64,000 nucleotides of DNA, from NCBI GenBank assembly GCA_050245915.1, contig JBFWWZ010000007.1:1-64000 (forward strand), read 5' to 3'. The position numbers and the translations under genes are program-made. The stretch comes from JBDSKH01 sp050245915 (lineage in GTDB: Bacteria; Actinomycetota; Actinomycetes; Actinomycetales; Microbacteriaceae). Each line of letters opens with the position of its first letter. Positions within the stretch are counted from its first letter, which is position 1. The notes under the pieces are model-generated. The model saw only the letters and a list, made by a program, of their open reading frames with translations. It did not search any database and had not been told where the DNA came from. Shown one piece after another: positions 1-8,414 of this stretch.

Positions 1-450
1 CACGCCGAGACCGGCCGCGATGAGCGGGGTCGCGAACGTGAGGGTCTCGGTGAGCGGCTTGATCTGGTCGACGAAGCTGTCGCGCTTCCAGTTGAAGACG
101 GCGCCCTGGAACAGCGCCGAGTACGCACCGCCGATGGCTCGGCCGATCGCCTGGAACAGGTCGGACGGCCGGGAGAAGAAGTAGCCGGCCGCGGCCTGCA
201 CGTCGGGATCGGTCAGCACGATCAGGATCGCGCCGACGAGCAGCGCCAGCACGACCGCCAGCACCGACACCACCGCGTTGCCGCCGAGGATCTCTCTGAG
301 GACCCGGTTCGCGGTCGGGGCCTCCGGCTGCTTCACCGCGCCGGTCTGGCCGGGCTCGAGGTCGGGAAGGACCTGGCCCGTCGCCGGGACCTGCTTCTGC
401 GACTTCGGCTTTTGCGCCTTCGGCTTCGGCGCCTTCGGCTCGTCGGTCAC
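1..450 (-). CDS. BmpA-type ABC transporter permease (partial, 3' end outside window)
   Basis: N-terminal 150 codons of an inner-membrane permease. The GTG start at 450 overlaps the ATPase stop as GTGA, so the two are translationally coupled. The protein opens with a Lys/Pro-rich cytoplasmic tail (repeats of PKAPKPKA type) and then a long hydrophobic segment beginning near residue 50, followed by AYSALFQGA and PLTETLTFATPLIAAGLGV, which are typical of YufP/simple-sugar and nucleoside permeases. Together with the downstream-encoded ATPase and the BMP lipoprotein it should form a nucleoside importer; a second permease gene is expected just outside the window. The remainder is missing because the window begins here, not because the gene is broken. 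Confidence 0.85.
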   Translation of the reverse strand, partial: MTDEPKAPKPKAQKPKSQKQVPATGQVLPDLEPGQTGAVKQPEAPTANRVLREILGGNAVVSVLAVVLALLVGAILIVLTDPDVQAAAGYFFSRPSDLFQAIGRAIGGAYSALFQGAVFNWKRDSFVDQIKPLTETLTFATPLIAAGLGV

Positions 451-1961
451 GCCGCCACCCCCTTCGGGGTCTCGCCGGCCATCATCAGGCCGAGCACCTC
501 ACGCGGGGTGTCGCCCGGCACGATGCCGACGATGCCTCCCCGGTACATGACGGCGATGCGGTCGGCCAGCGCCGCCACCTCGTCGAGCTCTGTCGAGACC
601 ACGATCACCGGCGTTCCGGCGTCGCGGGCGGCGACGATCCGGGTGTGCACGAACTCGATCGACCCGACGTCGAGACCGCGCGTCGGCTGCGCCGCGACGA
701 ACAGGCGGAGGTCGCGGCTCAGCTCTCTGGCGAGCACCACCTTCTGCTGGTTGCCGCCGGACAGCTGCCCGGCGCGGGTGTCGATGCCCTGGGCGCGGAC
801 GTCGAACTCCACCTTCTTGTCCTCGGCGAAACGCGCGAGGTCGGCGAGCTGCAGCGTCCCGAGCTTCACGAACGGCTCCCCGTTCGACCGGTCGAGCATG
901 AGGTTCTCGGCGATCGTGAACTCGGCGATCAGGCCGTCTTCGGTGCGGTCCTCGGGGATGAAGCCGACCCCGGCATCCAGCACCCGACGCGGGCTGTGCC
1001 CGACCAGCTCGTGGCCGTCGAGGGTGATCGACCCCTCGACCCGCGGCTGGAGGCCCATGATGGCTTCGGTGAGTTCCGTCTGGCCGTTGCCCTGCACGCC
1101 GGCGATCGCCAGGATCTCGCCGCGGCGCACCTCGAAGGAGACGTGCGAGACGACGTAGTGGCTGCGGGTGTCGATGACGGACAGGTCTTTCACGACGAGG
1201 GCCGCGTCACCCGGCTTCGCCGGCGACTTCTCGATCATGAGCTCGACCGCGCGGCCGACCATCATCGACGCCATCTCGGTGTTGGTCGCCGTCGGCTTCG
1301 CGTCGCCGACCACCTTGCCGAGCCGGATGACGGTGATCTTGTCGGCCACCTCGCGCACCTCGCGCAGCTTGTGGGTGATGAAGACGATCGCGGTGCCCTC
1401 GTCGCGCAGCTGACGCATGATCTGCATGAGCTCGTCCGTCTCCTGCGGGGTGAGCACGGCCGTGGGCTCGTCGAAGACCAGCACCCGGGCGTTCTGCGAC
1501 AGGGCCTTGATGATCTCGACGCGCTGCTGCACGCCCACCGGCAGGTCCTCGATGAGCGCGTCGGGGTCGAGGTCGAACCCGAAGCGGGCGGAGATCTCGC
1601 GCACCTTCGCGCGGGCCGCATCGAGGTCGAGGCGGCCGCCGAACTTCGTGGGCTCGTGGCCGAGCATGACGTTCTCGGCGACGGTGAAGACGGGGATGAG
1701 CATGAAGTGCTGGTGGACCATGCCGATGCCGGCGGCCATCGCGTCACCGGGGCCGGAGAAGTGCTGGACGACGTCGTCGAGCAGGATCTCGCCCTCGTCG
1801 GCCTGGTACAGGCCGTAGAGCACGTTCATCAGGGTGGACTTGCCGGCACCGTTCTCGCCCAGAAGACAATGGATCTCACCGGGCTCGACGATGAGGTCGA
1901 TGTGATCGTTGGCGACGAGGGTGCCGAACCGCTTCGTGATGCCTCGCAGTTCGAGCTTCAT
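447..1961 (-). CDS. ABC transporter ATP-binding protein, nucleoside/simple-sugar type
   Basis: A 504-residue protein with two fused nucleotide-binding domains, the arrangement of YufO/RbsA-type ATPases. Domain 1 has Walker A GENGAGKST (about 35-43) and Walker B/D-loop VFDEPTAVLTP. Domain 2 has a degenerate Walker A (GVQGNGQTE), a good signature LSGGNQQKVVLAREL and AAQPTRGLDVGS in place of a canonical Walker B, as is usual for the second half of this family. It energises import of a ligand delivered by the BMP lipoprotein encoded just upstream in the transcript, and its stop overlaps the permease start. Substrate is inferred from the BMP neighbour; purine nucleosides are most likely. Confidence 0.92.
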   Translation of the reverse strand: MKLELRGITKRFGTLVANDHIDLIVEPGEIHCLLGENGAGKSTLMNVLYGLYQADEGEILLDDVVQHFSGPGDAMAAGIGMVHQHFMLIPVFTVAENVMLGHEPTKFGGRLDLDAARAKVREISARFGFDLDPDALIEDLPVGVQQRVEIIKALSQNARVLVFDEPTAVLTPQETDELMQIMRQLRDEGTAIVFITHKLREVREVADKITVIRLGKVVGDAKPTATNTEMASMMVGRAVELMIEKSPAKPGDAALVVKDLSVIDTRSHYVVSHVSFEVRRGEILAIAGVQGNGQTELTEAIMGLQPRVEGSITLDGHELVGHSPRRVLDAGVGFIPEDRTEDGLIAEFTIAENLMLDRSNGEPFVKLGTLQLADLARFAEDKKVEFDVRAQGIDTRAGQLSGGNQQKVVLARELSRDLRLFVAAQPTRGLDVGSIEFVHTRIVAARDAGTPVIVVSTELDEVAALADRIAVMYRGGIVGIVPGDTPREVLGLMMAGETPKGVAA

Positions 1962-2051
1962 TGAATCAATCTATTCGGGTCTCGGGGACAGGGAAAGTTG
2001 CGCCCGGTGCGCATCTGAGCAAGGCGGGCAACCTTTCCGCGGTCAAACGGA

Positions 2052-2077
2052 ACCGGGGAGGCCGAAGCCTCCCCGGT
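2052..2077 (-). terminator. Intrinsic terminator after the BMP lipoprotein gene
   Basis: An 11-bp perfect stem (ACCGGGGAGGC / GCCTCCCCGGT) closed by a CGAA loop lies 15 bases past the lipoprotein stop and is followed on the minus strand by the T-rich stretch TTCCGTTTG. It sits inside the importer cluster, so it probably lowers expression of the ATPase and permease relative to the binding protein. Confidence 0.75.
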
Positions 2078-2091
2078 CCGTGATGCGGGAC

Positions 2092-3192
2092 TTACTTGGG
2101 GGTAGCCGGGGACGAGACCTCGACCTCACCCGAGATGATCTTCGCCTTCAGGTCGTCGAGCTCACCCTGCAGATCGGGCGAGACCTTCGACTCGAAGTCG
2201 TGGAACGGCGCGATGCCGACACCGTTGTTCTCGAGCGTGCCCACGTACGGGGTGTTGTCGAAGTCACCGCCGGCGGCGGCCACCACGACATCGTGCACGC
2301 CGGAGTCGACGCCCTTCATCACAGAGGTGAGCAGAAGGTCGGCGACCGACGGGTCGGTGTTGTACACGTCGGCGTCCACGCCGATCAGGGCGATGTCGCC
2401 GCCCTTGTCGCGGATCGCCTCAGCGGCGGACTGGTAGATCGGACCACCCACGGGGAGGATCACGTCGGCGTTCTGGTCCAGCAGACCCTGAGCGGCCGTC
2501 TTGGCCTCGACGCCGGCGGCGAAGCCACCGGTGAAGGTACCCGTCTGAGCAGCCTTGTCCCAGCCGACGGCCTGGACGTTGGTGCCCTTGACCTCGTTGT
2601 AGTACGCGACACCGTCGACGAAGCCGTCCATGAAGATGGTCACCGGCGGGATCGGGATGCCACCGAAGGTGCCGACGACGCCGGTCTTCGAGTAGCTCGC
2701 AGCGGCGTAGCCGGCGAGGAACGCGGCCTGAGCCGTGTCGAACAGGATCGGCTTGCCGTTCTCGACGTCGGGCTTGCCGTCCTGGTCGGCGTCGAGGCCG
2801 TCATCGACGATGGCGAACTCGACATCGGGGTTGGCGGCGGCGGCCTCGTTGGTCGCGGCCGACAGCAGGAAGCCGACGGTCACGATCAGGTTGCAGCCCT
2901 CACCGATCTGCGCCTCGATGTTCGGGGCGAAGTCGTCCTCGCTCGCGGACTCGACCGAGTTGCTCTTGGCGCCGATCTCATCGACCGCCGACTCGAGACC
3001 CTTGAGGCCGAGCTCGTTGAACGAGTGGTCGTCGAACCCACCGGAGTCCGACACCATGCAGGCGAGGAAGTCCGAGCCGCCGGTGTCTCCGCCGTCGTCG
3101 GTCGGGGCTGCGGCGCAACCGGCGAGCACGAGCGCGCTGGCGCCGATCGTTGCGAGACCGGCCAGAGCGGTCTTGCGTCGAGTGAATGTCAC
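2092..3192 (-). CDS. BMP family ABC transporter substrate-binding lipoprotein
   Basis: A 366-residue lipoprotein: basic N-terminus (TFTRRK), hydrophobic h-region, lipobox LVLAGC with the lipidated Cys at residue 26, then an acidic linker and a periplasmic-binding fold. MVSDSGGFDDHSFNELGLKG is the hallmark N-terminal motif of BMP/PnrA nucleoside-binding proteins. I place the start at the GTG at 3192 because GGAGG lies six bases before it; an in-frame ATG at 3210 lies upstream of that Shine-Dalgarno sequence. It captures a nucleoside outside the membrane for the adjacent permease/ATPase. BMP proteins of spirochaetes and Bacillus bind purine nucleosides; the exact ligand here is not visible. Confidence 0.92.
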   Translation of the reverse strand: MTFTRRKTALAGLATIGASALVLAGCAAAPTDDGGDTGGSDFLACMVSDSGGFDDHSFNELGLKGLESAVDEIGAKSNSVESASEDDFAPNIEAQIGEGCNLIVTVGFLLSAATNEAAAANPDVEFAIVDDGLDADQDGKPDVENGKPILFDTAQAAFLAGYAAASYSKTGVVGTFGGIPIPPVTIFMDGFVDGVAYYNEVKGTNVQAVGWDKAAQTGTFTGGFAAGVEAKTAAQGLLDQNADVILPVGGPIYQSAAEAIRDKGGDIALIGVDADVYNTDPSVADLLLTSVMKGVDSGVHDVVVAAAGGDFDNTPYVGTLENNGVGIAPFHDFESKVSPDLQGELDDLKAKIISGEVEVSSPATPK

Positions 3193-3332
3193 TGTGTCCT
3201 CCAAGATCACGGCGGCACGATGCCGCGCGAATTGGCACCACGTTACCTAATGTGACGCGCCGTGCGACGCGAGAACCGGATGCGTAACCAACCCGAAATG
3301 TTGCGCTCATCTGCGCATGCGAGCAGAACCGC

Positions 3333-4466
3333 TCAGAGCACCTCGGAGCGCCCGCTGAGCTTCAGCGCATCGACGACGCTCTTCACACGCTGCGCATTCG
3401 CGCGGGTGGTGACCAGCAGGGCGTCCGGGGTGTCGACCACCACGATGTCCTGCACGCCGATCAGCGAGATGATGCGATCGGTCTGACTCACCACGATGCC
3501 GCTCGAGGCGTCGGCGAGCACCCGGGCGTTCTCACCCAGGATCGCGAGATCCGACTTGCGCCCGCCCGCCTGCAGCTTCGAGATCGACGCGAAATCGCCG
3601 ACGTCGTCCCAGTCGAAATCACCGGGGATGACCACCAGGTGGCCGGCCGCGGCGGCGGGCTCCGCGACGGAGTAGTCGATCGCGATCTTGCGCAGGTTCG
3701 GCCAGATCCGGTCGACGGCCGGACCTCGCGCCGCCGGGTCGTCCCACGCCGCGGCGAGTTCCTCGAGGCCCGCGACCAGAGCGGGCTCGGTCTCGCGCAT
3801 CCGGTCCAGGAGGCGATCGGCGCGGGCGATGAACATGCCCGCGTTCCAGAGGTGCTCGCCTCCGGCGACGTAGCGCTCCGCCGTCGCGAGGTCGGGCTTC
3901 TCGACGAAGCTCGTCACCATCCGGGCGTCCGGGGCGCCGGTCAGCTCGATCCCGTCGCCGCAGTGGATGTAGCCGAACCCGATCGCGGGCTCGCTGGGGG
4001 TGATGCCGATGGTCGCGATGTATCCGGCATCCGCGGCGGCGACCGCCTGACGGACCGCCGCCGAGAACTTGGCGACATCGCCGATCACATGGTCCGCGGC
4101 GAACGAGCCGATGATGACGTCGGGCTCGCGGCGGGCCAGGATGGCGGCGGCCAGGCCGATCGCCGCCGAGGAGTCCTTGGGCTCGCTCTCGAGCACGATG
4201 TTCCTGTCCGCCAGCTCGGGCAGCTGCTCCTCGACCGCCGCCCGGTGCGCCCGGCCGGTGACGATCATGATCCGCTGCTCGCCGGAGAGGGGTGCGAGGC
4301 GCTCCCAGGTCGCGCGGAGCAGCGTCGTTCCCGAGCCGGTCAGGTCGTGCAGGAACTTCGGCGCGTCGGCCCGCGACAGCGGCCACAGCCGCGATCCGAT
4401 CCCCCCGGCCGGGATGACGCTGTAGAAGCGATCGATCGGCCCCGCCGCCTCGCGTGAAGCGTTCAT
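3333..4466 (-). CDS. manC: Mannose-1-phosphate guanylyltransferase (GDP-mannose synthesis)
   Basis: A 377-residue sugar nucleotidyltransferase that makes GDP-mannose from mannose-1-phosphate and GTP, the donor for mannosylated cell-envelope lipids, glycans and proteins. The nucleotide-binding signature GGIGSRLWPLSR is at about residues 21-32, with PKFLHDL after it; SFVEKPDLATAERYV and WNAGMFIAR are the conserved sugar-phosphate region, and DFDWDDVGDF is typical of the ManC/RfbM family. It lacks the C-terminal isomerase domain of bifunctional enzymes. A TAGGCT box seven bases before the ATG suggests a leaderless transcript. It is divergent from sdhC with 129 bases between the starts. Confidence 0.9.
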   Translation of the reverse strand: MNASREAAGPIDRFYSVIPAGGIGSRLWPLSRADAPKFLHDLTGSGTTLLRATWERLAPLSGEQRIMIVTGRAHRAAVEEQLPELADRNIVLESEPKDSSAAIGLAAAILARREPDVIIGSFAADHVIGDVAKFSAAVRQAVAAADAGYIATIGITPSEPAIGFGYIHCGDGIELTGAPDARMVTSFVEKPDLATAERYVAGGEHLWNAGMFIARADRLLDRMRETEPALVAGLEELAAAWDDPAARGPAVDRIWPNLRKIAIDYSVAEPAAAAGHLVVIPGDFDWDDVGDFASISKLQAGGRKSDLAILGENARVLADASSGIVVSQTDRIISLIGVQDIVVVDTPDALLVTTRANAQRVKSVVDALKLSGRSEVL

Positions 4467-4479
4467 GACCGCCAGCCTA
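4467..4479 (-). promoter_or_regulatory. -10 box of leaderless manC transcript
   Basis: TAGGCT (4479-4474) is separated from the manC ATG by seven bases and there is no Shine-Dalgarno sequence, which places the transcription start at or within a base or two of the start codon. No good -35 is visible. Confidence 0.6.
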
Positions 4480-4595
4480 CTGAGGGGCGCCTAACCTGCG
4501 GGGGTCCCGACGCGGCCATAGACTGAAGAGGTCCGTTTGACGCTTCGACCGACGTGCCACCGCGGCGATCGTTTCCGGAAGAGAGTAGGAGCATC

Positions 4596-5003
4596 GTGTC
4601 GAGCACGAGTCTCAAGATCCGTGCACCGAGGCGGCCCGCCGGCACCCTCTATCGAGGGCGTGAGGGTATGTGGTCGTGGGTGCTGCACCGCATCACCGGC
4701 ACCGCGATCTTCTTCTTCCTGCTGGTGCACATCCTCGACACCTCGCTGATCCGGCTCGACGCCGCCGCCTACGACGCGGTCATCGGCACCTACAAGACGC
4801 CGATCATGGGCCTCGGCGAGCTGGCCCTCGTCGCCGCCATCGGGCTCCACGCGCTCAACGGGCTGCGCATCATCGCGATCGACTTCACCTCCTGGGGGGT
4901 CCGCCACCAGCGGCTGATGTTCTGGATCGCGATCGCGCTCTGGGTGCTCCTCATGGTCGGGTTCGCCCCCCGCCACCTGATGCACGTGTTCGGAGGCGAG
5001 TGA
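4596..5003 (+). CDS. sdhC: Succinate dehydrogenase cytochrome b556 subunit
   Basis: A 135-residue membrane anchor of complex II. PRRPAGTLYRGREGMWSWVLHRITG is split here over the conserved N-terminal motif whose Ser and Arg contact quinone; three hydrophobic segments follow, and GLHALNGLR carries the probable haem-ligand His. The start chosen is the GTG at 4596, preceded by AGGAG at 4587-4591; an in-frame ATG at 4554 lies upstream of that site. First gene of sdhCDAB; with SdhD it anchors the flavoprotein and iron-sulphur subunits and passes electrons to menaquinone. Spacing to sdhD is three bases. Confidence 0.9.
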   Translation: MSSTSLKIRAPRRPAGTLYRGREGMWSWVLHRITGTAIFFFLLVHILDTSLIRLDAAAYDAVIGTYKTPIMGLGELALVAAIGLHALNGLRIIAIDFTSWGVRHQRLMFWIAIALWVLLMVGFAPRHLMHVFGGE

Positions 5004-5006
5004 TCG

Positions 5007-5450
5007 ATGTCGACGTCTGATATGGCGATCGAGGCGCCGCGCTCCCGCCCCGTCCGCCGCCGCGGCGTGAACTGGGAGAAGTGGGGCTGGCTGTACATGC
5101 GGTTCAGCGGCATCCTGCTGGTCGTGCTCATCTTCGGGCACCTGCTGGTGAACCTGTTCCTCGGCGACGGGGTCTCCGCCATCGACTTCGCATTCGTGGC
5201 GGGCAAGCTCGCCAACCCGTTCTGGATCGTCTGGGACACGCTGCTGCTCTGGCTGGCCCTCATCCACGGTGCCAACGGCATGCGCACCCTCACCAACGAC
5301 TACACCCGCGGCAGGCTGCGCGTCGTCCTGCTCGTCCTCCTCGCCGGCGCCACCGTGGTGCTGCTCGTGCTCGGCACCCTGGTGCTGACCACGTTCGACC
5401 CCTGCATCGGCGGAACCGAAGTCGACGCCCTGATCGAGGCCTGCAGCTAG
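5007..5450 (+). CDS. sdhD: Succinate dehydrogenase hydrophobic membrane anchor subunit
   Basis: A 147-residue protein with three membrane segments. NWEKWGWLYMRFSG near the N-terminus and LIHGANGMRTLTNDY after the second segment are family hallmarks, the latter with the conserved His near haem and quinone. It pairs with SdhC to form the membrane part of complex II. The gene follows sdhC by three bases and its TAG stop directly abuts the sdhA GTG, so the four sdh genes are read as one operon. Confidence 0.9.
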   Translation: MSTSDMAIEAPRSRPVRRRGVNWEKWGWLYMRFSGILLVVLIFGHLLVNLFLGDGVSAIDFAFVAGKLANPFWIVWDTLLLWLALIHGANGMRTLTNDYTRGRLRVVLLVLLAGATVVLLVLGTLVLTTFDPCIGGTEVDALIEACS

Positions 5451-7262
5451 GTGGCTGATAACTACATGGAATTCCACGACGGGGACGTCATCGACGGCGT
5501 CCACTACCACCAGTTCGATGTCGTCATCGTGGGCGCCGGCGGCGCCGGCATGCGAGCCGCGATCGAAGCCGGCCCGAAAGCCAAGACGGCCGTCATCACC
5601 AAGCTCTACCCGACCCGCTCGCACACCGGCGCGGCACAGGGCGGGATGGCGGCGGCGCTGGCCAACGTCGAAGAGGACAGCTGGGAGTGGCACACCTTCG
5701 ACACCGTCAAGGGCGGCGACTACCTGGTCGACCAGGATGCCGCGGAGATCCTGGCGAAAGAGGCCATCGACGCGGTCCTCGACCTCGAGAACATGGGCCT
5801 GCCGTTCAACCGCACGCCGGAGGGCAAGATCGACCAGCGCCGCTTCGGCGGCCACACCCGCGACCACGGCAAGGCGCCCGTCCGCCGGGCCTGCTACGCC
5901 GCCGACCGCACCGGCCACATGATCCTGCAGACGCTGTTCCAGAACTGCGTGAAGCTCGGCGTCAACTTCTTCAACGAGTACTACGCGCTCGACCTCGTGA
6001 TGACGACGGTGAAGGGCAAAGAGGTGCCGTCGGGCGTCGTCGCCTACGAGCTGGCGACCGGTGAGATCCACGTGTTCCAGGCGAAGGCGATCGTCTTCGC
6101 CACCGGCGGCTTCGGCAAGATCTACAAGACCACCTCCAACGCCCACACCCTCACCGGTGACGGCGTCGGCATCATCTGGCGCAAGGGCCTGCCGCTGGAG
6201 GACATGGAGTTCTTCCAGTTCCATCCGACCGGACTGGCCGGCCTCGGCATCCTGCTCACCGAGGGAGCGCGAGGCGAGGGCGCCATCCTGCGCAACGCGT
6301 CGGGCGAGCGGTTCATGGAGCGCTACGCACCCACCATCAAAGACCTCGCACCGCGCGACATCGTCTCGCGCTGCATGGTGCAAGAGGTGGCGGAGGGGCG
6401 CGGCGCCGGACCACACAAGGACTACGTGCTGCTCGACTGCACGCACCTCGGCGCCGAGGTGCTCGAGACGAAGCTCCCCGACATCACCGAGTTCGCGCGC
6501 ACCTACCTCGGCGTCGACCCGGTCTACGAGCCGGTGCCGGTGATGCCCACCGCGCACTACGCGATGGGCGGCATCCCGACCAACGTGAAGGCCGAGGTGC
6601 TGCGCGACAACGACACCGTCGTGCCGGGCCTCTACGCCGCCGGCGAGTGCGCCTGCGTGTCGGTGCACGGCTCGAACCGCCTCGGCACCAACTCGCTGCT
6701 CGACATCAACGTGTTCGGCAAGCGCGCCGGCAACAACGCGGTCGACTACGCCAAGGGCGTCGACTTCACGCCGCTGCCCGACGACCCGGCCGCGTTCGTG
6801 AAAGGCCTCGTCGCCCAGTTGCGCGACTCGGACGGCACCGAGCGCATCGCGGCCCTGCGCAAAGAGCTGCAGGACGAGATGGACCGGAACGCCCAGGTGT
6901 TCCGCACCGACGAGTCGCTCGAGAAGGTCACCCAGACGATCCACTCGCTGCGTGAGCGGTACAAGAACGTCGGGATCCACGACAAGGGCCACCGGTTCAA
7001 CACCGACCTGCTCGAGGCGATCGAGCTCGGCTTCCTGCTCGACCTCGCCGAGGTCGTGGTGTTCTCCGCCCGCAACCGCAAAGAGAGCCGCGGCGGGCAC
7101 ATGCGCGACGACTACCCGAAGCGCGACGACGAGACCTACATGAAGCACACGATGGCGTACCTGACGGGCGACCCGCACTCGGCCGACGCCGCCGACCACA
7201 TCACGCTCGACTGGAAGCCGGTCGTGATCACGAACTACCAGCCCATGGAACGGAAGTACTGA
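5451..7262 (+). CDS. sdhA: Succinate dehydrogenase flavoprotein subunit
   Basis: A 603-residue FAD subunit that oxidises succinate to fumarate in the citric acid cycle. VIVGAGGAGMRAA is the dinucleotide-binding loop, TRSHTGAAQGG carries the His that covalently binds FAD, and RRFGGHTRDHGK, FQFHPTGLAG, RGEGAILRN and HGSNRLGTNSLLD line the active site. Length matches the family. The start is taken as the GTG at 5451 directly after the sdhD stop; an ATG five codons in (5466) is an alternative because no strong ribosome site is visible. Its TGA overlaps the sdhB ATG (TGATG). Confidence 0.96.
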   Translation: MADNYMEFHDGDVIDGVHYHQFDVVIVGAGGAGMRAAIEAGPKAKTAVITKLYPTRSHTGAAQGGMAAALANVEEDSWEWHTFDTVKGGDYLVDQDAAEILAKEAIDAVLDLENMGLPFNRTPEGKIDQRRFGGHTRDHGKAPVRRACYAADRTGHMILQTLFQNCVKLGVNFFNEYYALDLVMTTVKGKEVPSGVVAYELATGEIHVFQAKAIVFATGGFGKIYKTTSNAHTLTGDGVGIIWRKGLPLEDMEFFQFHPTGLAGLGILLTEGARGEGAILRNASGERFMERYAPTIKDLAPRDIVSRCMVQEVAEGRGAGPHKDYVLLDCTHLGAEVLETKLPDITEFARTYLGVDPVYEPVPVMPTAHYAMGGIPTNVKAEVLRDNDTVVPGLYAAGECACVSVHGSNRLGTNSLLDINVFGKRAGNNAVDYAKGVDFTPLPDDPAAFVKGLVAQLRDSDGTERIAALRKELQDEMDRNAQVFRTDESLEKVTQTIHSLRERYKNVGIHDKGHRFNTDLLEAIELGFLLDLAEVVVFSARNRKESRGGHMRDDYPKRDDETYMKHTMAYLTGDPHSADAADHITLDWKPVVITNYQPMERKY

Positions 7263-8053
7263 TGGCCGTCGTCACCGAAGAGCCCGGCAACCCCTCGGTC
7301 GAGGCGGGCATCGAGGCGTTCACCGTGACCCTGATCATCCGCCGGTTCGACCCGGAGACGATGACCGAGCCGGTCTGGCAGGACTTCGACGTCGACATGT
7401 ACCCGACCGACCGCGTGCTCGACGCCCTCCACAAGATCAAGTGGGAGCAGGACGGCTCGCTGTCGTTCCGGCGCTCATGCGCCCACGGCATCTGCGGCTC
7501 CGACGCGATGCGCATCAACGGCCGCAACCGGCTCGCCTGCAAGACGCTCATCAAAGACCTCGACATCAGCCAGCCGATCTACGTGGAAGCCATCAAGGGC
7601 CTGCCGCTGGAGAAGGACCTGATCGTCGACATGGAGCCGTTCTTCGAGTCGTACCGGCAGATCCAGCCGTTCCTGATCGCCGACTCGAAGCCGAAAGACG
7701 GGAAAGAGCGGATCCAGTCGGTCGCGCAGCGCGAGCGGTTCGACGACACCACCAAGTGCATCCTCTGCGCCGCGTGCACCTCGTCGTGCCCGGTGTTCTG
7801 GACCGACGGCCAGTACTTCGGGCCGGCCGCCATCGTCAACGCGCACCGCTTCATCTTCGACAGCCGCGACGAGGGCGCCCAGGTGCGCCTCGACATCCTG
7901 AACGACAAAGAGGGCGTGTGGCGCTGCCGCACCACCTTCAACTGCTCGGAGGCGTGCCCGCGCGGCATCCAGGTGACCCAGGCCATCGCCGAGGTGAAGA
8001 ACGCGATCCTGCAGGGCCGCCCGCAACTGCCGGAAGACCAGCCCGCCGCCTGA
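7262..8053 (+). CDS. sdhB: Succinate dehydrogenase iron-sulphur subunit
   Basis: A 263-residue electron-transfer subunit. An N-terminal plant-ferredoxin-like domain holds the [2Fe-2S] ligands (SCAHGICGSDAM then RLACKT), and the C-terminal domain holds the [4Fe-4S] and [3Fe-4S] ligands (CILCAACTSSCP, FNCSEACPRGIQ). It carries electrons from FAD in SdhA to quinone at the SdhC/D interface. Last gene of sdhCDAB, overlapping sdhA by one base; a palindromic hairpin follows ten bases after the stop. Confidence 0.96.
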   Translation: MAVVTEEPGNPSVEAGIEAFTVTLIIRRFDPETMTEPVWQDFDVDMYPTDRVLDALHKIKWEQDGSLSFRRSCAHGICGSDAMRINGRNRLACKTLIKDLDISQPIYVEAIKGLPLEKDLIVDMEPFFESYRQIQPFLIADSKPKDGKERIQSVAQRERFDDTTKCILCAACTSSCPVFWTDGQYFGPAAIVNAHRFIFDSRDEGAQVRLDILNDKEGVWRCRTTFNCSEACPRGIQVTQAIAEVKNAILQGRPQLPEDQPAA

Positions 8054-8060
8054 CCTGCGT

Positions 8061-8078
8061 GGTGGGCGATCGCCCGCC
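8061..8078 (+). terminator. Hairpin after sdhB, possible terminator
   Basis: A perfect 12-base palindrome GGGCGATCGCCC (8064-8075) extends to an 18-base stem with one G-U pair just after the sdhB stop. There is no T-tract, so it may instead protect the 3' end of the sdh transcript. Confidence 0.4.
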
Positions 8079-8172
8079 GCGCTGCCGAGCGACCCGCCTG
8101 CGAAGGGCGCTCGCGCGCGGCCGCAGCAGGCGCATGCGCGCCGCAGGAGCGGCGGCGCGCCAGAAGACAGAA

Positions 8173-8214
8173 GGCCCGGCGCCGCAGCGGCTGGGATCGC
8201 TACGGCACCGGGCC
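8173..8214 (-). terminator. Probable terminator of the sigma-factor gene
   Basis: Arms GGCCCGG and CCGGGCC extend by a further four pairs (GCCG/CGGC) past one mismatch. On the minus strand the stem is followed by TTCTGTCTTCT, a pyrimidine-rich tail, so it most likely ends transcription of the sigma gene whose stop is at 8415. Confidence 0.5.
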
Positions 8215-8364
8215 GGTTCCACCGCTGATGGGACGTCTGGCGATGGGGGCTCTGGCGAGCCTCACCTGAAGAGACGGGATACCGGGCTCGCTATGACGCG
8301 GAACGCGCGTCACGCTCCACCCCGCATTCGGGGGGCACGGGACTCCCCGGCCAGTACCGGCTGA

Positions 8365-8411
8365 CCGAGACCGCGCGGTCACGCGGGCTGGCGCGAGTCG
8401 CGCGGTCTCGG
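8365..8411. terminator. 13-bp inverted repeat between convergent genes
   Basis: CCGAGACCGCGCG (8365-8377) and its exact reverse complement (8399-8411) enclose a 21-base loop and end four bases before the sigma-gene stop codon. It can form on transcripts from either strand; no T-run follows, so termination efficiency is unclear. Confidence 0.45.
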
Positions 8412-8414
8412 AGA

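Larger units (their letters stand above)
8054..8414. other. 361-base gap between convergent sdhB and sigma genes, rich in hairpins
   Basis: I find no credible gene here. It holds at least five inverted repeats: 8061-8078, 8173-8214, 8294-8312 (TGACGCG/CGCGTCA), 8320-8333 (CCCCG/CGGGG) and 8365-8411 (13-bp arms CCGAGACCGCGCG). Several probably end transcription from both sides, but the number exceeds what two terminators need. Confidence 0.6.

Noticed and set aside
645..1964. Long open frame on the plus strand opposite the ABC ATPase gene
   Set aside because: Composition is Asp/Val/His/Leu-rich as expected for the antisense of a high-G+C gene, and the minus strand encodes an intact ATPase.
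4491..7199. 902-codon minus-strand open frame over sdhCDA
   Set aside because: Antisense of conserved succinate dehydrogenase genes; no motif and extreme Ala/Val/Asp/His content.
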